64,000 nt of DNA, from assembly GCF_907164555.1 (NCBI RefSeq), contig NZ_CAJQZC010000004.1, positions 1 through 64,000 of the forward strand, written 5' to 3'. Within the stretch, counting starts at the first letter, position 1, and each line of letters opens with the position of its first letter. A model generated the notes under the pieces. The model was not told the DNA's origin. It was given only the letters and a program-made list of their open reading frames with translations, and did no database searches. The DNA comes from Paraburkholderia saeva. GTDB taxonomy: Bacteria > Pseudomonadota > Gammaproteobacteria > Burkholderiales > Burkholderiaceae. This document shows, piece by piece, positions 45,848 to 54,746 of this stretch. Made by a program: the position numbers and the translations under genes.

Positions 45848-47043
45848 TGAATCCTTTAACTGGAATAAAGGTCCTCGATCTTACGACTGTGGCAATGGGG
45901 CCGCTTGCTAGTCAATGGCTGGGCGACTTTGGCGCTGACGTGATTAAAATCGAGGTTCCTGCAGGGGATTCAAGCAGGCAAACAGGGCCGGCCGTTGAGG
46001 CCGGCATGGCTGCCCTCTATCTCGGCGTAAATCGAAATAAGCGCAGTATTGTCCTTGATCTCAAGAAGGAGCACTCAAAAAAAGCTCTTTTGAAGCTCAT
46101 TGATGGTGCCGATGTGCTGATGCATAATATCAGGCCACAAAAACTGGCGAAGCTTGGGATCGATCCGGATCAAGTGCTCACCCGCAACCCAAAGCTTATT
46201 TATGCAAGTCTGCTTGGCTTTGGTGAGGCGGGTCGATATGGAGGGAGACCCGCTTATGACGATATTATTCAAGGTATGTCGGGAAATGCTAATTTGATGG
46301 CACGTCAAAATGGAAAGCCAAATTATTTTCCAACGATTTCGGCGGACAAAACGACGGGTTTGATGGCGGCGATGGCGATATTGGCGGCATTGTCCGGGCG
46401 ACATCGCACTGGTCGAGGCGTCGCCATCGAAATACCTATGTTTGAGTGCATGGCGGCGTTCAATCTAGTCGAGCATCTGTATGGATCCACTTTTAATCCT
46501 CCGATTGCGCCGATGGGGTATTCTCGCGTTTTGTCCTCACATCGCCAGCCTTATAAAACATCGGATGATTACATATGTTTGATGCCTTATACGGATGCTC
46601 ATTGGCATGCATTTTTCGAGGCGGCTGATGCTCACGATGCAGCAGCGGATCCGCGATTCAAAACAATGGCGGATCGTACCAAAAATATCGATCAGCTTTA
46701 TGAATTGACCGGTAAATTGATCTTCGAACGAACCACAGGTGAATGGTTGGCTATTTGCGAAAGACTAAGTATTCCGGCTGCCCCTATTCTCGGACTGGAT
46801 GACTTGTTAAGAGACGCGCACTTGGCCGATGTCGGCTTTTTCGAGGAGGTGAACGATCCGTCGATGGGACGATTGCGATTCTCGGGTGTGCCAGTCCTTT
46901 TCGATGGTGTCCGCCCGGAAATTAACCTCCCCCCTCGCCTTGGGGAGCATACGCGTGACGTACTTCTGCAAGCCGGTGTTCCGTTAGATGATGTAGAGCA
47001 TATCCTCGCGGATGCACGTGGTTCCATCGATTCGGCCACTTAG
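45847..47043 (+). CDS. Family III CoA-transferase (CaiB/BaiF type)
   Basis: 398 residues. GIKVLDLTTVAMGPLASQWL and DFGADVIKIEVP are the family N-terminus. LNRNKRS is represented by VNRNKRSIVLDL. The PTISADKTTGL segment near residue 167 carries the likely catalytic aspartate. It moves CoA between organic acids, often activating an acid without ATP. It is strongly AT-rich compared with its neighbours (row 46261-46320 counts 23 G+C of 60). It is the last gene of the low-GC block and is followed by IS scraps. Confidence 0.9.
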   Translation: MNPLTGIKVLDLTTVAMGPLASQWLGDFGADVIKIEVPAGDSSRQTGPAVEAGMAALYLGVNRNKRSIVLDLKKEHSKKALLKLIDGADVLMHNIRPQKLAKLGIDPDQVLTRNPKLIYASLLGFGEAGRYGGRPAYDDIIQGMSGNANLMARQNGKPNYFPTISADKTTGLMAAMAILAALSGRHRTGRGVAIEIPMFECMAAFNLVEHLYGSTFNPPIAPMGYSRVLSSHRQPYKTSDDYICLMPYTDAHWHAFFEAADAHDAAADPRFKTMADRTKNIDQLYELTGKLIFERTTGEWLAICERLSIPAAPILGLDDLLRDAHLADVGFFEEVNDPSMGRLRFSGVPVLFDGVRPEINLPPRLGEHTRDVLLQAGVPLDDVEHILADARGSIDSAT

Positions 47044-47797
47044 CTGCTGCCGAATATAACCCGACAAACACGCTTCACTGATGGCGTGTGGGCGCCAATC
47101 GAATGTTGGCCACATGGATGGAGCCGAATTGAATCCGGCAACGCTCCGGATTCGAAGGAGCTGGGCTTAAATGCCGTTGTGCCACCGAAGGTCGTGCGCC
47201 GGATTCGCCACGGCATAGCCGTGCAAGGCCAAGGTATGCGGCGCCGAGATACCGTATCACGCCTAGGCGCCGATCGTTAGCCGCGCGAATCGCGTGAAGG
47301 ACCTGATCCGCGAGGGGATTGGAATCTGGTAGGCGTTGTTCCGCGTGAACCAAGAGCAGCCTGTCTGGCTGCGCACCGATAATGACCCGAAAATGCATGA
47401 TTCGCAGTGCGAACAGTGGGCAGAACGGCTTCCATCAACACAAAGTCAAGTCGAAACCGATTTTCGACTGATCAGGCTTGCGATATCGGCGCTCAGCCTT
47501 CACGGTTTCAAACGAGTTTGTTTCGTTCCCGCCCGTGATCTCGACGCCGATAGTCTGGACTGCACCTTCGAAATGTAAGTGCCCTGAAGTTTCGCTCAAG
47601 GTGAGCCAACGCACTGCAGCGTTTGCCGACGTTCATGCTGCCATCTGACACGCCAAAGTCTGCTGCTGAGAGTCGTCGAAACGCGAACGCTGGTATGCAT
47701 CGCTGGCCTACTTACGCAAGCTGATCTTCGGCCAGACCAGTCGGCGCGCACGCACCAATGCTCGTGGCGCCGTGATCGATGCTGTTTATCCGGTTCC
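47044..47797. other. Decayed region with insertion-sequence scraps
   Basis: No intact gene. Frames read only short unrecognised peptides. A stretch near 47640-47780 looks like the N-terminal part of IS66 TnpC. The base composition returns to the higher GC of the surroundings. It separates the low-GC block from the porin gene. Confidence 0.5.
47670..47780 (+). pseudogene. Possible IS66 TnpC N-terminal fragment
   Basis: One frame reads KRERWYASLAYLRKLIFGQT, similar to the leucine-zipper/LRRxxFGxxSE region of IS66 TnpC transposases. Upstream in the same frame there are stop codons and downstream the similarity ends. With the TnpA/TnpB remnants at 16954-17442 it may be part of the same element family. 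Confidence 0.35.
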
Positions 47798-47877
47798 TCG
47801 TTCAAAGGGATGAGGCATGTCTTGCGCTAAAACCATCCGATTGTGGTACGCGCCGCGTGACGCTCGTCTCCAGAATT
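47798..47877 (+). promoter_or_regulatory. Promoter cassette copy 5 (upstream of porin 48038)
   Basis: TCGTTC-AAAG-GGATGA (47798-47813), 30 bp to TGGTACGCG (47844), CCAGAATT at 47870; the intermediate half-site is CCATCC. It ends 160 bp before the porin ATG, linking uptake to the same control. Confidence 0.78.
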
Positions 47878-48037
47878 CGTACATCAACTCTGTCGGTTTG
47901 GTCACAAGTCAGCGATATCAATTTGCGATCGGCAGCAGCGGACCCGGTCGGGAGTCTCGCAAGCGATCTCGAATCTGACGGTTGCAGTTCATCGATAAAG
48001 TCGCAGTCCATCAATAATATTTCGCAAGGAGACAGCA

Positions 48038-49129
48038 ATGAAGAAACGTACGGTGGCCATCGCCGCTCTCATGTCTGCGTTCATGGCAGGAAGCGCAAAG
48101 GCGCAATCGTCGGTGACGCTCTTCGGCGTAACTGATGCTGCGCTGACGCACGCGTCCGGAAGCTTGTCGAACACGACTGGGCTCACCGGAGGCGGCAATG
48201 CGGACAACCGGATCGGATTCAAGGGCACCGAAGACCTAGGCGGCGGATTGAAGGCTGGATTCTGGCTTGAGTCCGGATTCAACATTGCAAACGGAACAGG
48301 CATCGCGACCAATACCAACAACCAGAACAGTGGCATTTCAAGCGGGGGGGGGCTCACTTTCAATCGCCGCTCCACTGTGAGCATCGGCGGAGACTGGGGT
48401 GAAGTGCGGCTCGGGCGGGACTACACGCCGCAGTATTGGAACATCGGGATGTACGATCCGTTTTACCAAGTGGGGGTGGGCGCCTCGCAAATCCTCATGA
48501 GTTATCTTCCGGCCTTGCAAGGTGGCGGCTCGGGTCCTGCGGTGTGGGCGTCAAATAGCGTCAGTTACATCTACAACATGCCCTTTAATGGCCTAACTTA
48601 CGGGGGCGGAGGTTTCTACGGGCAGGCGATGTACTACAGGGGCAATAACCCGAGCAACCTCCCAAATTCGAGTGATGGGAACGGTTACGGCATCCGGGTT
48701 GGCTTCATCGGCGCTAACCTGACGGTCGCAATTGCCCATGGTCAGACGAGCTATGAGACCGGCAACACTCAACAGGACAATATCGGCGCTTCGTATAACT
48801 TCGGAATCATCAAGCTGACATCCATGTTCGAGCACGACAGATTCAGTTCAATTACTGCCAACGGTTTCCTCGTCGGTGCGACTGCCCCGGCTGGTCAGGG
48901 AATTGCTCGGATCGCGTATTCCCGCTACCAATATGACATCTCCCATGACCCTTCGGCAAGCAAGCTGGCGGTGGGCTACGTCTATCCCCTGAGCAAGCGC
49001 ACCCAGCTTTACGGTACGTACGCGCATGTATGGAATACCGGTGGCAACGCAGCGTCGATTCCAGGTAGCACTACCGGCCCAAACGAGCCGTCCAACGGGT
49101 TCCAGCTCGGCATGACGCATAGCTTCTGA
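48038..49129 (+). CDS. Gram-negative general porin (Burkholderia OmpC-like)
   Basis: 363 residues. The signal peptide runs from MKKRTVAIAALMSAFMAG to SAKAQ, and the mature protein begins QSSVTLFGVTDAALTH, the standard opening of betaproteobacterial porins. RIGFKGTEDLGGGLKAGFWL, VSIGGDWGEVRLGRDYTP and the terminal phenylalanine (GMTHSF) support a 16-stranded trimeric barrel inserted by BAM. It lies downstream of promoter cassette 5 and has a strong AAGGAG site, so it is probably the substrate entry pore of the catabolic regulon. Confidence 0.92.
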   Translation: MKKRTVAIAALMSAFMAGSAKAQSSVTLFGVTDAALTHASGSLSNTTGLTGGGNADNRIGFKGTEDLGGGLKAGFWLESGFNIANGTGIATNTNNQNSGISSGGGLTFNRRSTVSIGGDWGEVRLGRDYTPQYWNIGMYDPFYQVGVGASQILMSYLPALQGGGSGPAVWASNSVSYIYNMPFNGLTYGGGGFYGQAMYYRGNNPSNLPNSSDGNGYGIRVGFIGANLTVAIAHGQTSYETGNTQQDNIGASYNFGIIKLTSMFEHDRFSSITANGFLVGATAPAGQGIARIAYSRYQYDISHDPSASKLAVGYVYPLSKRTQLYGTYAHVWNTGGNAASIPGSTTGPNEPSNGFQLGMTHSF

Positions 49130-49318
49130 TTTGGCAACGTGCCTGGCCGCGGCATGCGGGCGGTAGCGACTACATGAGGCGCCGATTGGTTCGGTGCCTC
49201 ATTCCTTCTCGCCAGCGGTCAACCGACGGAAGTTAGTATTTGAAAAGGGCCATCGTGTCTCGGAGGGCGGTGTCTAGCTACACGGGAAATATTGGCCCGC
49301 TTGAACAGGAGTGTCGAA

Positions 49319-50821
49319 TTGAATAACAGCCTTATTGACTCAGCAACTTCGGCATCCTCGCTAATGCCGATCGGTGATCTGCTCGCCTATCATGCGGGCA
49401 AGGATCCGACGCGTCCGGCGGTGACATTCAATGACATGAGCGTCAGCTACGCCGAGCTTGACGCGCGATCCAATCGCAAAGCGCGCCAACTAGCGGGGCT
49501 GGGCGTGAGCGAGGGAGATGTCGTGACCCTCGCCGTGCCGAACGGCCACGAGTTTTACGAGACAGCCTTTGCGATATGGAAGCTTGGCGCAACCCCGAAC
49601 ATTGTGTCCTCAAAGCTGCCCACGGCTGAATTGCAGGCAATTGCTGACATCGCAAAGCCCCGGCTGATAATTGGGGAAGAGACCGTACGGCTCGAAGGCT
49701 GGGACTTTTTGGCCACAGGTACGAGCCCGAGCGAGGACCTTTCGGCCGATCCGCTTCCGACGAAAGTCTCCCCGCGCTGGAAGATGCATACGAGCGGCGG
49801 ATCGACCGGACGACCAAAGGTGATCGTAGACAAATTGCCGGGTTTGCACGATCTTGGCAAAGCTCCTCCGGGCCAGAATGTCGGCGAGACGATGCTTAAC
49901 CCCGGCCCGCTGTACCACAACTCACCGTTCATCGGGACATTTCACTGCCTATTCTCCGGCGGTCATGTCGTCGAAATGGGGCGATTTGAACCCCTACGCG
50001 CGCTCGAACTGATCGAACGCTACGGGGTCAACTGGGTGAATTTCGTGCCGACGATGATGAACCGGATTTGGAGATTGTCCGACGAACAACGCTCCTCCTT
50101 CGACCTGTCTAGCCTTCGTGTGGTCTTTCACATGGCCTCGGTATGCCCTCAGTGGCTCAAGCAGGCATGGATTGATTGGCTTGGACCCGAACGGATCTTC
50201 GAGGTGTACGGCGGGACCGAGCTTTTGGGCGGCACAACCATCAACGGGCACGAATGGCTCGAGCATAAGGGTTCTGTCGGCAAGGTTATACCGGGATTTC
50301 AGATGCGCTTGATGGACGAGCAGGGCAACGAATGTGCACTGGGCGAGGTTGGCGAGATTTACTTCCTCCCAGACAAGGGCCCGAATTCGACCTATGAATA
50401 TATCGGCGCGCACGCTAAATCAGTGAATGGTTGGCAGACCTACGGCGACCTTGGCTACATGGACGAAGACGGCTATCTGTATATTGCGGATCGGCGAACT
50501 GACATGATCATATCGGGCGGTGCCAATATTTTTCCGGCCGAAGTGGAAGCCGCCCTCGATCAACACCCAGATGTCGAATCCTCTATCGTGATCGGCCTGC
50601 CTGATGATGATTTGGGCCAGCGCGCGCACGCCATCGTGCAGATGGTTGAAGGTGCTCGCGCGCGCAGCGATGCGGATGCATTGCGTGCGTTCCTATTCGA
50701 CAGACTGGTGCGGTACAAAATTCCGAGAACGTTTGAGTTCACGAGTGAGAACCTGCGGGACGACGCGGGCAAAGCACGCCGGACAAAATTGCGTGATGAG
50801 CGGGTTGTCAATGCTTCGTGA
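49319..50821 (+). CDS. AMP-forming acyl-CoA ligase, paralogue of 38683 (TTG start)
   Basis: 500 residues. The P-loop is HTSGGSTGRPKVIV. MLNPGPLYHNSPF, FVPTMMNRIW, FEVYGGTELLGG and DRRTDMIISGGANIFPAEVE follow, with the C-terminal lysine in DDAGKARRTK. It is clearly related to the 38683 ligase over its whole length, so the island has two members of this unusual GGS-P-loop clade. No ATG fits. A TTG at 49319 lies 7 bases after AGGAG, and the next ATG (CTAATGCCG) would remove the N-terminus. It follows the porin by 189 bp. Confidence 0.83.
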   Translation: MNNSLIDSATSASSLMPIGDLLAYHAGKDPTRPAVTFNDMSVSYAELDARSNRKARQLAGLGVSEGDVVTLAVPNGHEFYETAFAIWKLGATPNIVSSKLPTAELQAIADIAKPRLIIGEETVRLEGWDFLATGTSPSEDLSADPLPTKVSPRWKMHTSGGSTGRPKVIVDKLPGLHDLGKAPPGQNVGETMLNPGPLYHNSPFIGTFHCLFSGGHVVEMGRFEPLRALELIERYGVNWVNFVPTMMNRIWRLSDEQRSSFDLSSLRVVFHMASVCPQWLKQAWIDWLGPERIFEVYGGTELLGGTTINGHEWLEHKGSVGKVIPGFQMRLMDEQGNECALGEVGEIYFLPDKGPNSTYEYIGAHAKSVNGWQTYGDLGYMDEDGYLYIADRRTDMIISGGANIFPAEVEAALDQHPDVESSIVIGLPDDDLGQRAHAIVQMVEGARARSDADALRAFLFDRLVRYKIPRTFEFTSENLRDDAGKARRTKLRDERVVNAS

Positions 50822-51170
50822 TCTCACGGGCCCCAAGCCTACCTAGCGTATGGCATGCGTGACTTTGACGAAGCACGTTTCCCAGTCGGGCTGGCCTACA
50901 GTGTGGGCGGTGCCCACGCAGCGATCAAGAGGTTCGTTAGCGGCGCAATCGTCCACAACCTCGCCGCTGGGTCGATTGCTGAGCGGCGCGAACTGGTTAC
51001 GTCCGCACAGACTTCGGAGTGTGGCAGCTAATGACACCGACGCCGGAACGCCTATCGCTCCACGTCATCGTCTCTGGTCCTACGCCCAGGGCACCCTAGA
51101 TGAGCTGAACATGGCGTCGACACGATCCGGTGCCCAACGATGTAATGAGCAAAATTAAAGGACTACCCAC
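50822..51170. other. Intergenic region, no supported gene
   Basis: About 350 bp between the ligase and the transporter. A 102-codon open frame (50850-51158) has no recognisable similarity or ribosome site. No promoter cassette is visible. Confidence 0.4.
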
Positions 51171-52679
51171 ATGCAGCTGATAGATACCGACGGGGCACCG
51201 CCAGCGGGTGCGCTAGTGCCTGACCAAGGACCCAGCGTGCTCACCGGGTCCCGCCGCGTCGGGCGCCTTCCGCTCAGGCGTAAGGCGGGCTATGCAGCGG
51301 GCCAACTGGTCGACTTGGTTGTCTCGAGCATGCTCAACATCTTCGTGTTGTTCTATGTGACGGCAGTCTGCGGTCTACCGGGTGGACTTGCCGGCCTTGC
51401 ACTCGGCGGGGGAATAGTGGTCGATGCGGTGATGGATCCGTTGATCGGATCGCTGTCGGACGGTTGGCGCTCGCGCTTTGGCCGGCGGGTTCCTTTCATG
51501 GTCGGAGCCCTCGTTCCGCTCGTTTTGACGTTTAACCTGATGTTCGCTCTTCCTTCGGGTCTCGGGCAAGCCGCATTGTTCTTGTGGCTGATGTTGCTTT
51601 CAGTGTGCCTGCGTATCTCGCTGTCGATGTTTCACTTACCCTATCAGGCGCTTGGTGCTGAGCTCAGCGACGACTATGACGAGCGCTCGTCAATTGCAGT
51701 GTGGCGCTGGGGCATTGGCATCACCGGTACCCTTGCAGTTGTTGGGCTGGGCTACGGAGTGTTTCTTGCGGGGCCTGCTGGCGTGTCGAATCGCGCCGCA
51801 TATCTATCGCTTACGCTGACGTTGAGCGTATTGTTGCTGGCCGGCGCGCTTGTCGCTATTAGGCAAGGACTCGCGACACGATACATGCAGCATCAGACCA
51901 CGGCGCCGACCGAAGCGATTCATTTACGGCTGTACGGCGAGATGAGGGAAATGTTCCGAAACCGCACCTTCCGCATCCTGTTCGCCGCAAGTCTGTTTTT
52001 CAACATCGAACTAGGAGTGAACCAGGCGCTGGGGCTGCACGTCGCGACGTTCTTCTGGGGATTGAGCTCAAAACAGATGCAGATTGTGTTTGTGCCTGCA
52101 GTCCTCGGGCTAGCAGTTGGTGCCCCACTTGCAGTGCCGCTCTGGAAACGCTTCGAAAAGCGCACGGTGCTACTGATCGGGATGATCGGCATGGTGACCT
52201 GCCATGCCTTGCCGGTGAGCCTGCAACTGCTCGGTCTGCTGCACCTGTCCAAGGAAGGATTGATTGCCGTCCTGTCGCCGCTTGTATTTCTCGGCAGCCT
52301 GACGATGGCGTTGTCGCTCATCGCCTTTCTGTCGATCATCCCCGATGCCGCCGACGAACACGAGCATCTATTCGGAACCCGGCGCGAAGGCCTCTATTTC
52401 GCTGGCTGGGCCTTCGCAACCAAGGCTGCGACAGGAGGAGGCGTACTGATCGCGGGGGTGGTGCTGCAGATCCTCAACTTTCCCGCTCAAATGACTGAAC
52501 AAGCCCACGCGGTGGTGTTGCCTGCGCGGACGATATCCTGGCTGGCGTTTGCTCAAGGTCCCGGGGCCGCGCTATTGTCAATCGCGGGCATTGCGCTGGC
52601 GCTGCGTTACCCAATCAACAAGCAGTCCCATGCCCGAATCATCTCTGACCTGACAGCACGCAAGCGTGCGGCTCCTTAA
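51171..52679 (+). CDS. MFS transporter of the GPH (glycoside-pentoside-hexuronide:cation) family
   Basis: 502 residues with about 12 hydrophobic segments. The family signature is visible in IVVDAVMDPLIGSLSDGW followed by RSRFGRRVPFMV (the MelB-like loop with Asp and Arg), and FHLPYQALGAELSDDYDERS. GPH members symport sugars in the archetype, but several relatives occur in steroid and lipid catabolic clusters. Here it is between an acyl-CoA ligase and an SDR, so import of an organic acid or alcohol is the best guess. The first 40 residues are probably cytoplasmic. Confidence 0.85.
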   Translation: MQLIDTDGAPPAGALVPDQGPSVLTGSRRVGRLPLRRKAGYAAGQLVDLVVSSMLNIFVLFYVTAVCGLPGGLAGLALGGGIVVDAVMDPLIGSLSDGWRSRFGRRVPFMVGALVPLVLTFNLMFALPSGLGQAALFLWLMLLSVCLRISLSMFHLPYQALGAELSDDYDERSSIAVWRWGIGITGTLAVVGLGYGVFLAGPAGVSNRAAYLSLTLTLSVLLLAGALVAIRQGLATRYMQHQTTAPTEAIHLRLYGEMREMFRNRTFRILFAASLFFNIELGVNQALGLHVATFFWGLSSKQMQIVFVPAVLGLAVGAPLAVPLWKRFEKRTVLLIGMIGMVTCHALPVSLQLLGLLHLSKEGLIAVLSPLVFLGSLTMALSLIAFLSIIPDAADEHEHLFGTRREGLYFAGWAFATKAATGGGVLIAGVVLQILNFPAQMTEQAHAVVLPARTISWLAFAQGPGAALLSIAGIALALRYPINKQSHARIISDLTARKRAAP

Positions 52680-52751
52680 ACAAAGGGAGGGGGAATCCCT
52701 TGCGAAAACATTCGTTTGTGGTTACGTGGCGGCTGCCTTGTCGTGAGAATC
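52680..52751 (+). promoter_or_regulatory. Degenerate promoter cassette copy 7 (upstream of SDR 52990)
   Basis: CAAAGGGAGGGGG (GGAGGG at 52686) replaces CAAAGGGATGAGG. CTTGCGAAAACATTCG, TGGTTACG (52719) and TGAGAATC (52744) align with the matching blocks of copy 5. The spacing is 27 and 25 bp instead of 30 and 26. GGAGGG fits the GGA(T/G)G form of the MalT-box core. It may be a decayed or low-affinity copy. Confidence 0.45.
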
Positions 52752-52989
52752 AGGAAGTGGATTGCGGGGTTCAACGGCAGCAAGAAACGTTCAGGAACGA
52801 TAGCAACGGTAACGCTGAATGACCGTCTTGGATTCGCAACAGTGGAATCCACGTCAGTGCTGAGGTGCTGCGCAAGCTGGGTGCTAAAAATCCTGCGGCC
52901 GCAAGCGGTGTCCCCTTCCAGCTGTGGTGCACGAAAGCCAGGACGACGATCGAATCAATCATTAACTGACAAAGAACTGGAGGGAAACC

Positions 52990-53817
52990 ATGAAGAATAG
53001 AGTTGAGGGCAAAGTCGCGCTGATTACTGGTTCGGGCCGCGGAATCGGCCGTGAGGTCGCGCTGAAGTTGGCTGGCGAGGGTGCCCGTGTGGTGGTGAAC
53101 GATCTCGACCAGGATGTCGCCTACCAGGTGGTCGAAGAAATCAAGCAGAGCGGGGGCGAGGCCGTGGCATGTCCCGGCAGTGTAACTGCGCCCGATTTTG
53201 CCGAGCGCCTGATCAAGACCGCCGTTGATCAGTACAAAAGCATCGACATCATTGTCAACAACGCCGGCTACACGTGGGACAACGTGATCCAGAAAATGAA
53301 CGACGAGCAGTGGTATGCGATTTTGGACTGTCACCTGACAGCTCCGTTTCGCATCCTGCGCGCCGCGCAGCCGGTGATTCGTGCGCTTTCAAAGGCTGAG
53401 CAGGAGGCAGGTCAGGAAGTGTTTCGCAAAGTCGTGAATATTTCGTCCATAGCCGGCACCGCCGGCAACGCGGGGCAGGCCAATTACTCTTCGGCCAAGG
53501 CCGGTATTCTTGGATTGACCAAGACGTTGGCTAGGGAGTGGGGCCGAATGAAGGTCAATGTGAATGCAGTAGCCTTTGGCGTGATCGATACGCGGCTGAC
53601 AGAGGCCACGGCCGCCGACAACGCAACGATCGACATCGAAGGCCGCGCAATCAAGGTCGGTTTGAATCCGGCCTTGGTGAAACAGATGGCGGCGGCGATT
53701 CCGCTGGGCCGCAGCGGAACTGCTGTCGAGGCGGCGGGTGCGGTCTTTCTGTTCTGCATTCCCGAGTCAAACTACGTCTCAGGTCAGGTACTGGTCTGTG
53801 GTGGCGGCATCGAGTAG
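52990..53817 (+). CDS. FabG-like short-chain dehydrogenase
   Basis: 275 residues. TGSGRGIG (13-20), NNAG (90-93), ISSIAG (Ser152 or Ser153) and YSSAK (Tyr166, Lys170) form a complete SDR active site. The protein has a roughly 15-residue insertion (RALSKAEQEAGQEVF) before the catalytic serine strand, as seen in some 3-oxoacyl-ACP/CoA reductases of catabolic clusters. A ketone or 3-hydroxyacyl-CoA substrate is likely. It follows degraded cassette copy 7 and uses a GGAGGGAA ribosome site. Confidence 0.85.
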   Translation: MKNRVEGKVALITGSGRGIGREVALKLAGEGARVVVNDLDQDVAYQVVEEIKQSGGEAVACPGSVTAPDFAERLIKTAVDQYKSIDIIVNNAGYTWDNVIQKMNDEQWYAILDCHLTAPFRILRAAQPVIRALSKAEQEAGQEVFRKVVNISSIAGTAGNAGQANYSSAKAGILGLTKTLAREWGRMKVNVNAVAFGVIDTRLTEATAADNATIDIEGRAIKVGLNPALVKQMAAAIPLGRSGTAVEAAGAVFLFCIPESNYVSGQVLVCGGGIE

Positions 53818-54468
53818 CCATTGACGCTGCAGGCGCCTAATTCGACACGCGATATTGACATAGTGTCGTGCTCGGGGACATGTGTCGCGGTGGTGCCTCG
53901 ATTGGGAACGTTCGGTGGCTGCGCTAGTTTGCTCAAGTTGAGCTACGTCATGCTGTTGCCACCAGCGTCGCGAAATTGAACGACAGCAGGTCGATGACAT
54001 CCGAGTCTGGCGCACACCACGGCAATTGGATAGGCACATGTCCGACGTTTGCGTACGGGAAGCTGTGTCAGCCCAAAGCGTACGTATCAGATTGCAGACC
54101 ACTTCGTTAGCTTTCACTCGGGCCACTTTGTCGCAGGACAGCCATGAGGAAATCTTTGTGCGGAATGGCCTGAGGTCTCTGTTTGATGACCGTATTGCCT
54201 GGCTTGCTATTTGAAGCGGTCCCCTAGCGCGAACGTAACGCCGAGCCAAGTTACCGGCTTGCTCGTGCAGGATCTGCCTCCTCATGCTGGATCGGCCGGG
54301 GCTGTTTGTCGATCCGGCCGACGGCTGACCGACGCGGCGTGGCCGCCACTTCTCAGACTTTCGTCACGTCGACTAGGTCACGGTCTATCCTGCTCCGAAT
54401 AGCGGCCATCGCAAACCGCATCAGGCTGTCGATGAGCCTTCCGCGTTAGAGGAGCAAGTGAGTCATCC
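53818..54468. other. Gene-poor region, no supported gene
   Basis: About 650 bp. A plus-strand frame from about 53990 to 54214 has a protein-like look (REAVSAQSVRIRLQTT) but no start signal or recognisable family. No transposase similarity was found. Confidence 0.4.
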
Positions 54469-54600
54469 TCATTGGAACTGCATTTCAAGTGCGGTCTTGT
54501 TAATGACGAACCATACTTGCGCGATCTTACCGTCAGGAAAGGCGTAAAACGCGTTCTCCGCGAAGGAGACCCGTGCGCGGCGGTGGCAGAATCGCGGGCT
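54469..54600 (-). pseudogene. SnoaL-like (NTF2-fold) protein, C-terminal remnant
   Basis: The minus strand reads RARVSFAENAFYAFPDGK, then IAQVWFVINKTALEMQFQ and a stop at 54469. FxDGKIxxxWxVxDxxxLxxQ is the C-terminal strand signature of SnoaL/ester cyclase-type proteins. The upstream part is out of frame or missing, so only about 40 residues remain. Confidence 0.5.
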
Positions 54601-54746
54601 GGAATGAGAAACGCCGGAATCAGCTAGCGTACTAGGCGGATTGCTTGAGATCTGCGAGGGGGCTCGAGCCGTCGGGTTGCCAGTTCAACCGTTCGCATCT
54701 ATGCCCGCTTGAAGCAGCCATATAACGGCTCCGTGTGCGTGACTCC

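Noticed and set aside
21429..47043. Acyclic terpene or leucine pathway (atu/liu type)
   Set aside because: No biotin-dependent carboxylase and no HMG-CoA/isohexenylglutaryl-CoA lyase are present, although the acyl-CoA dehydrogenase and crotonases superficially fit.
53990..54214. Plus-strand frame ending VRNGLRSLFDDRIAWLAI
   Set aside because: Looks moderately protein-like but has no start, no ribosome site and no family I recognise.
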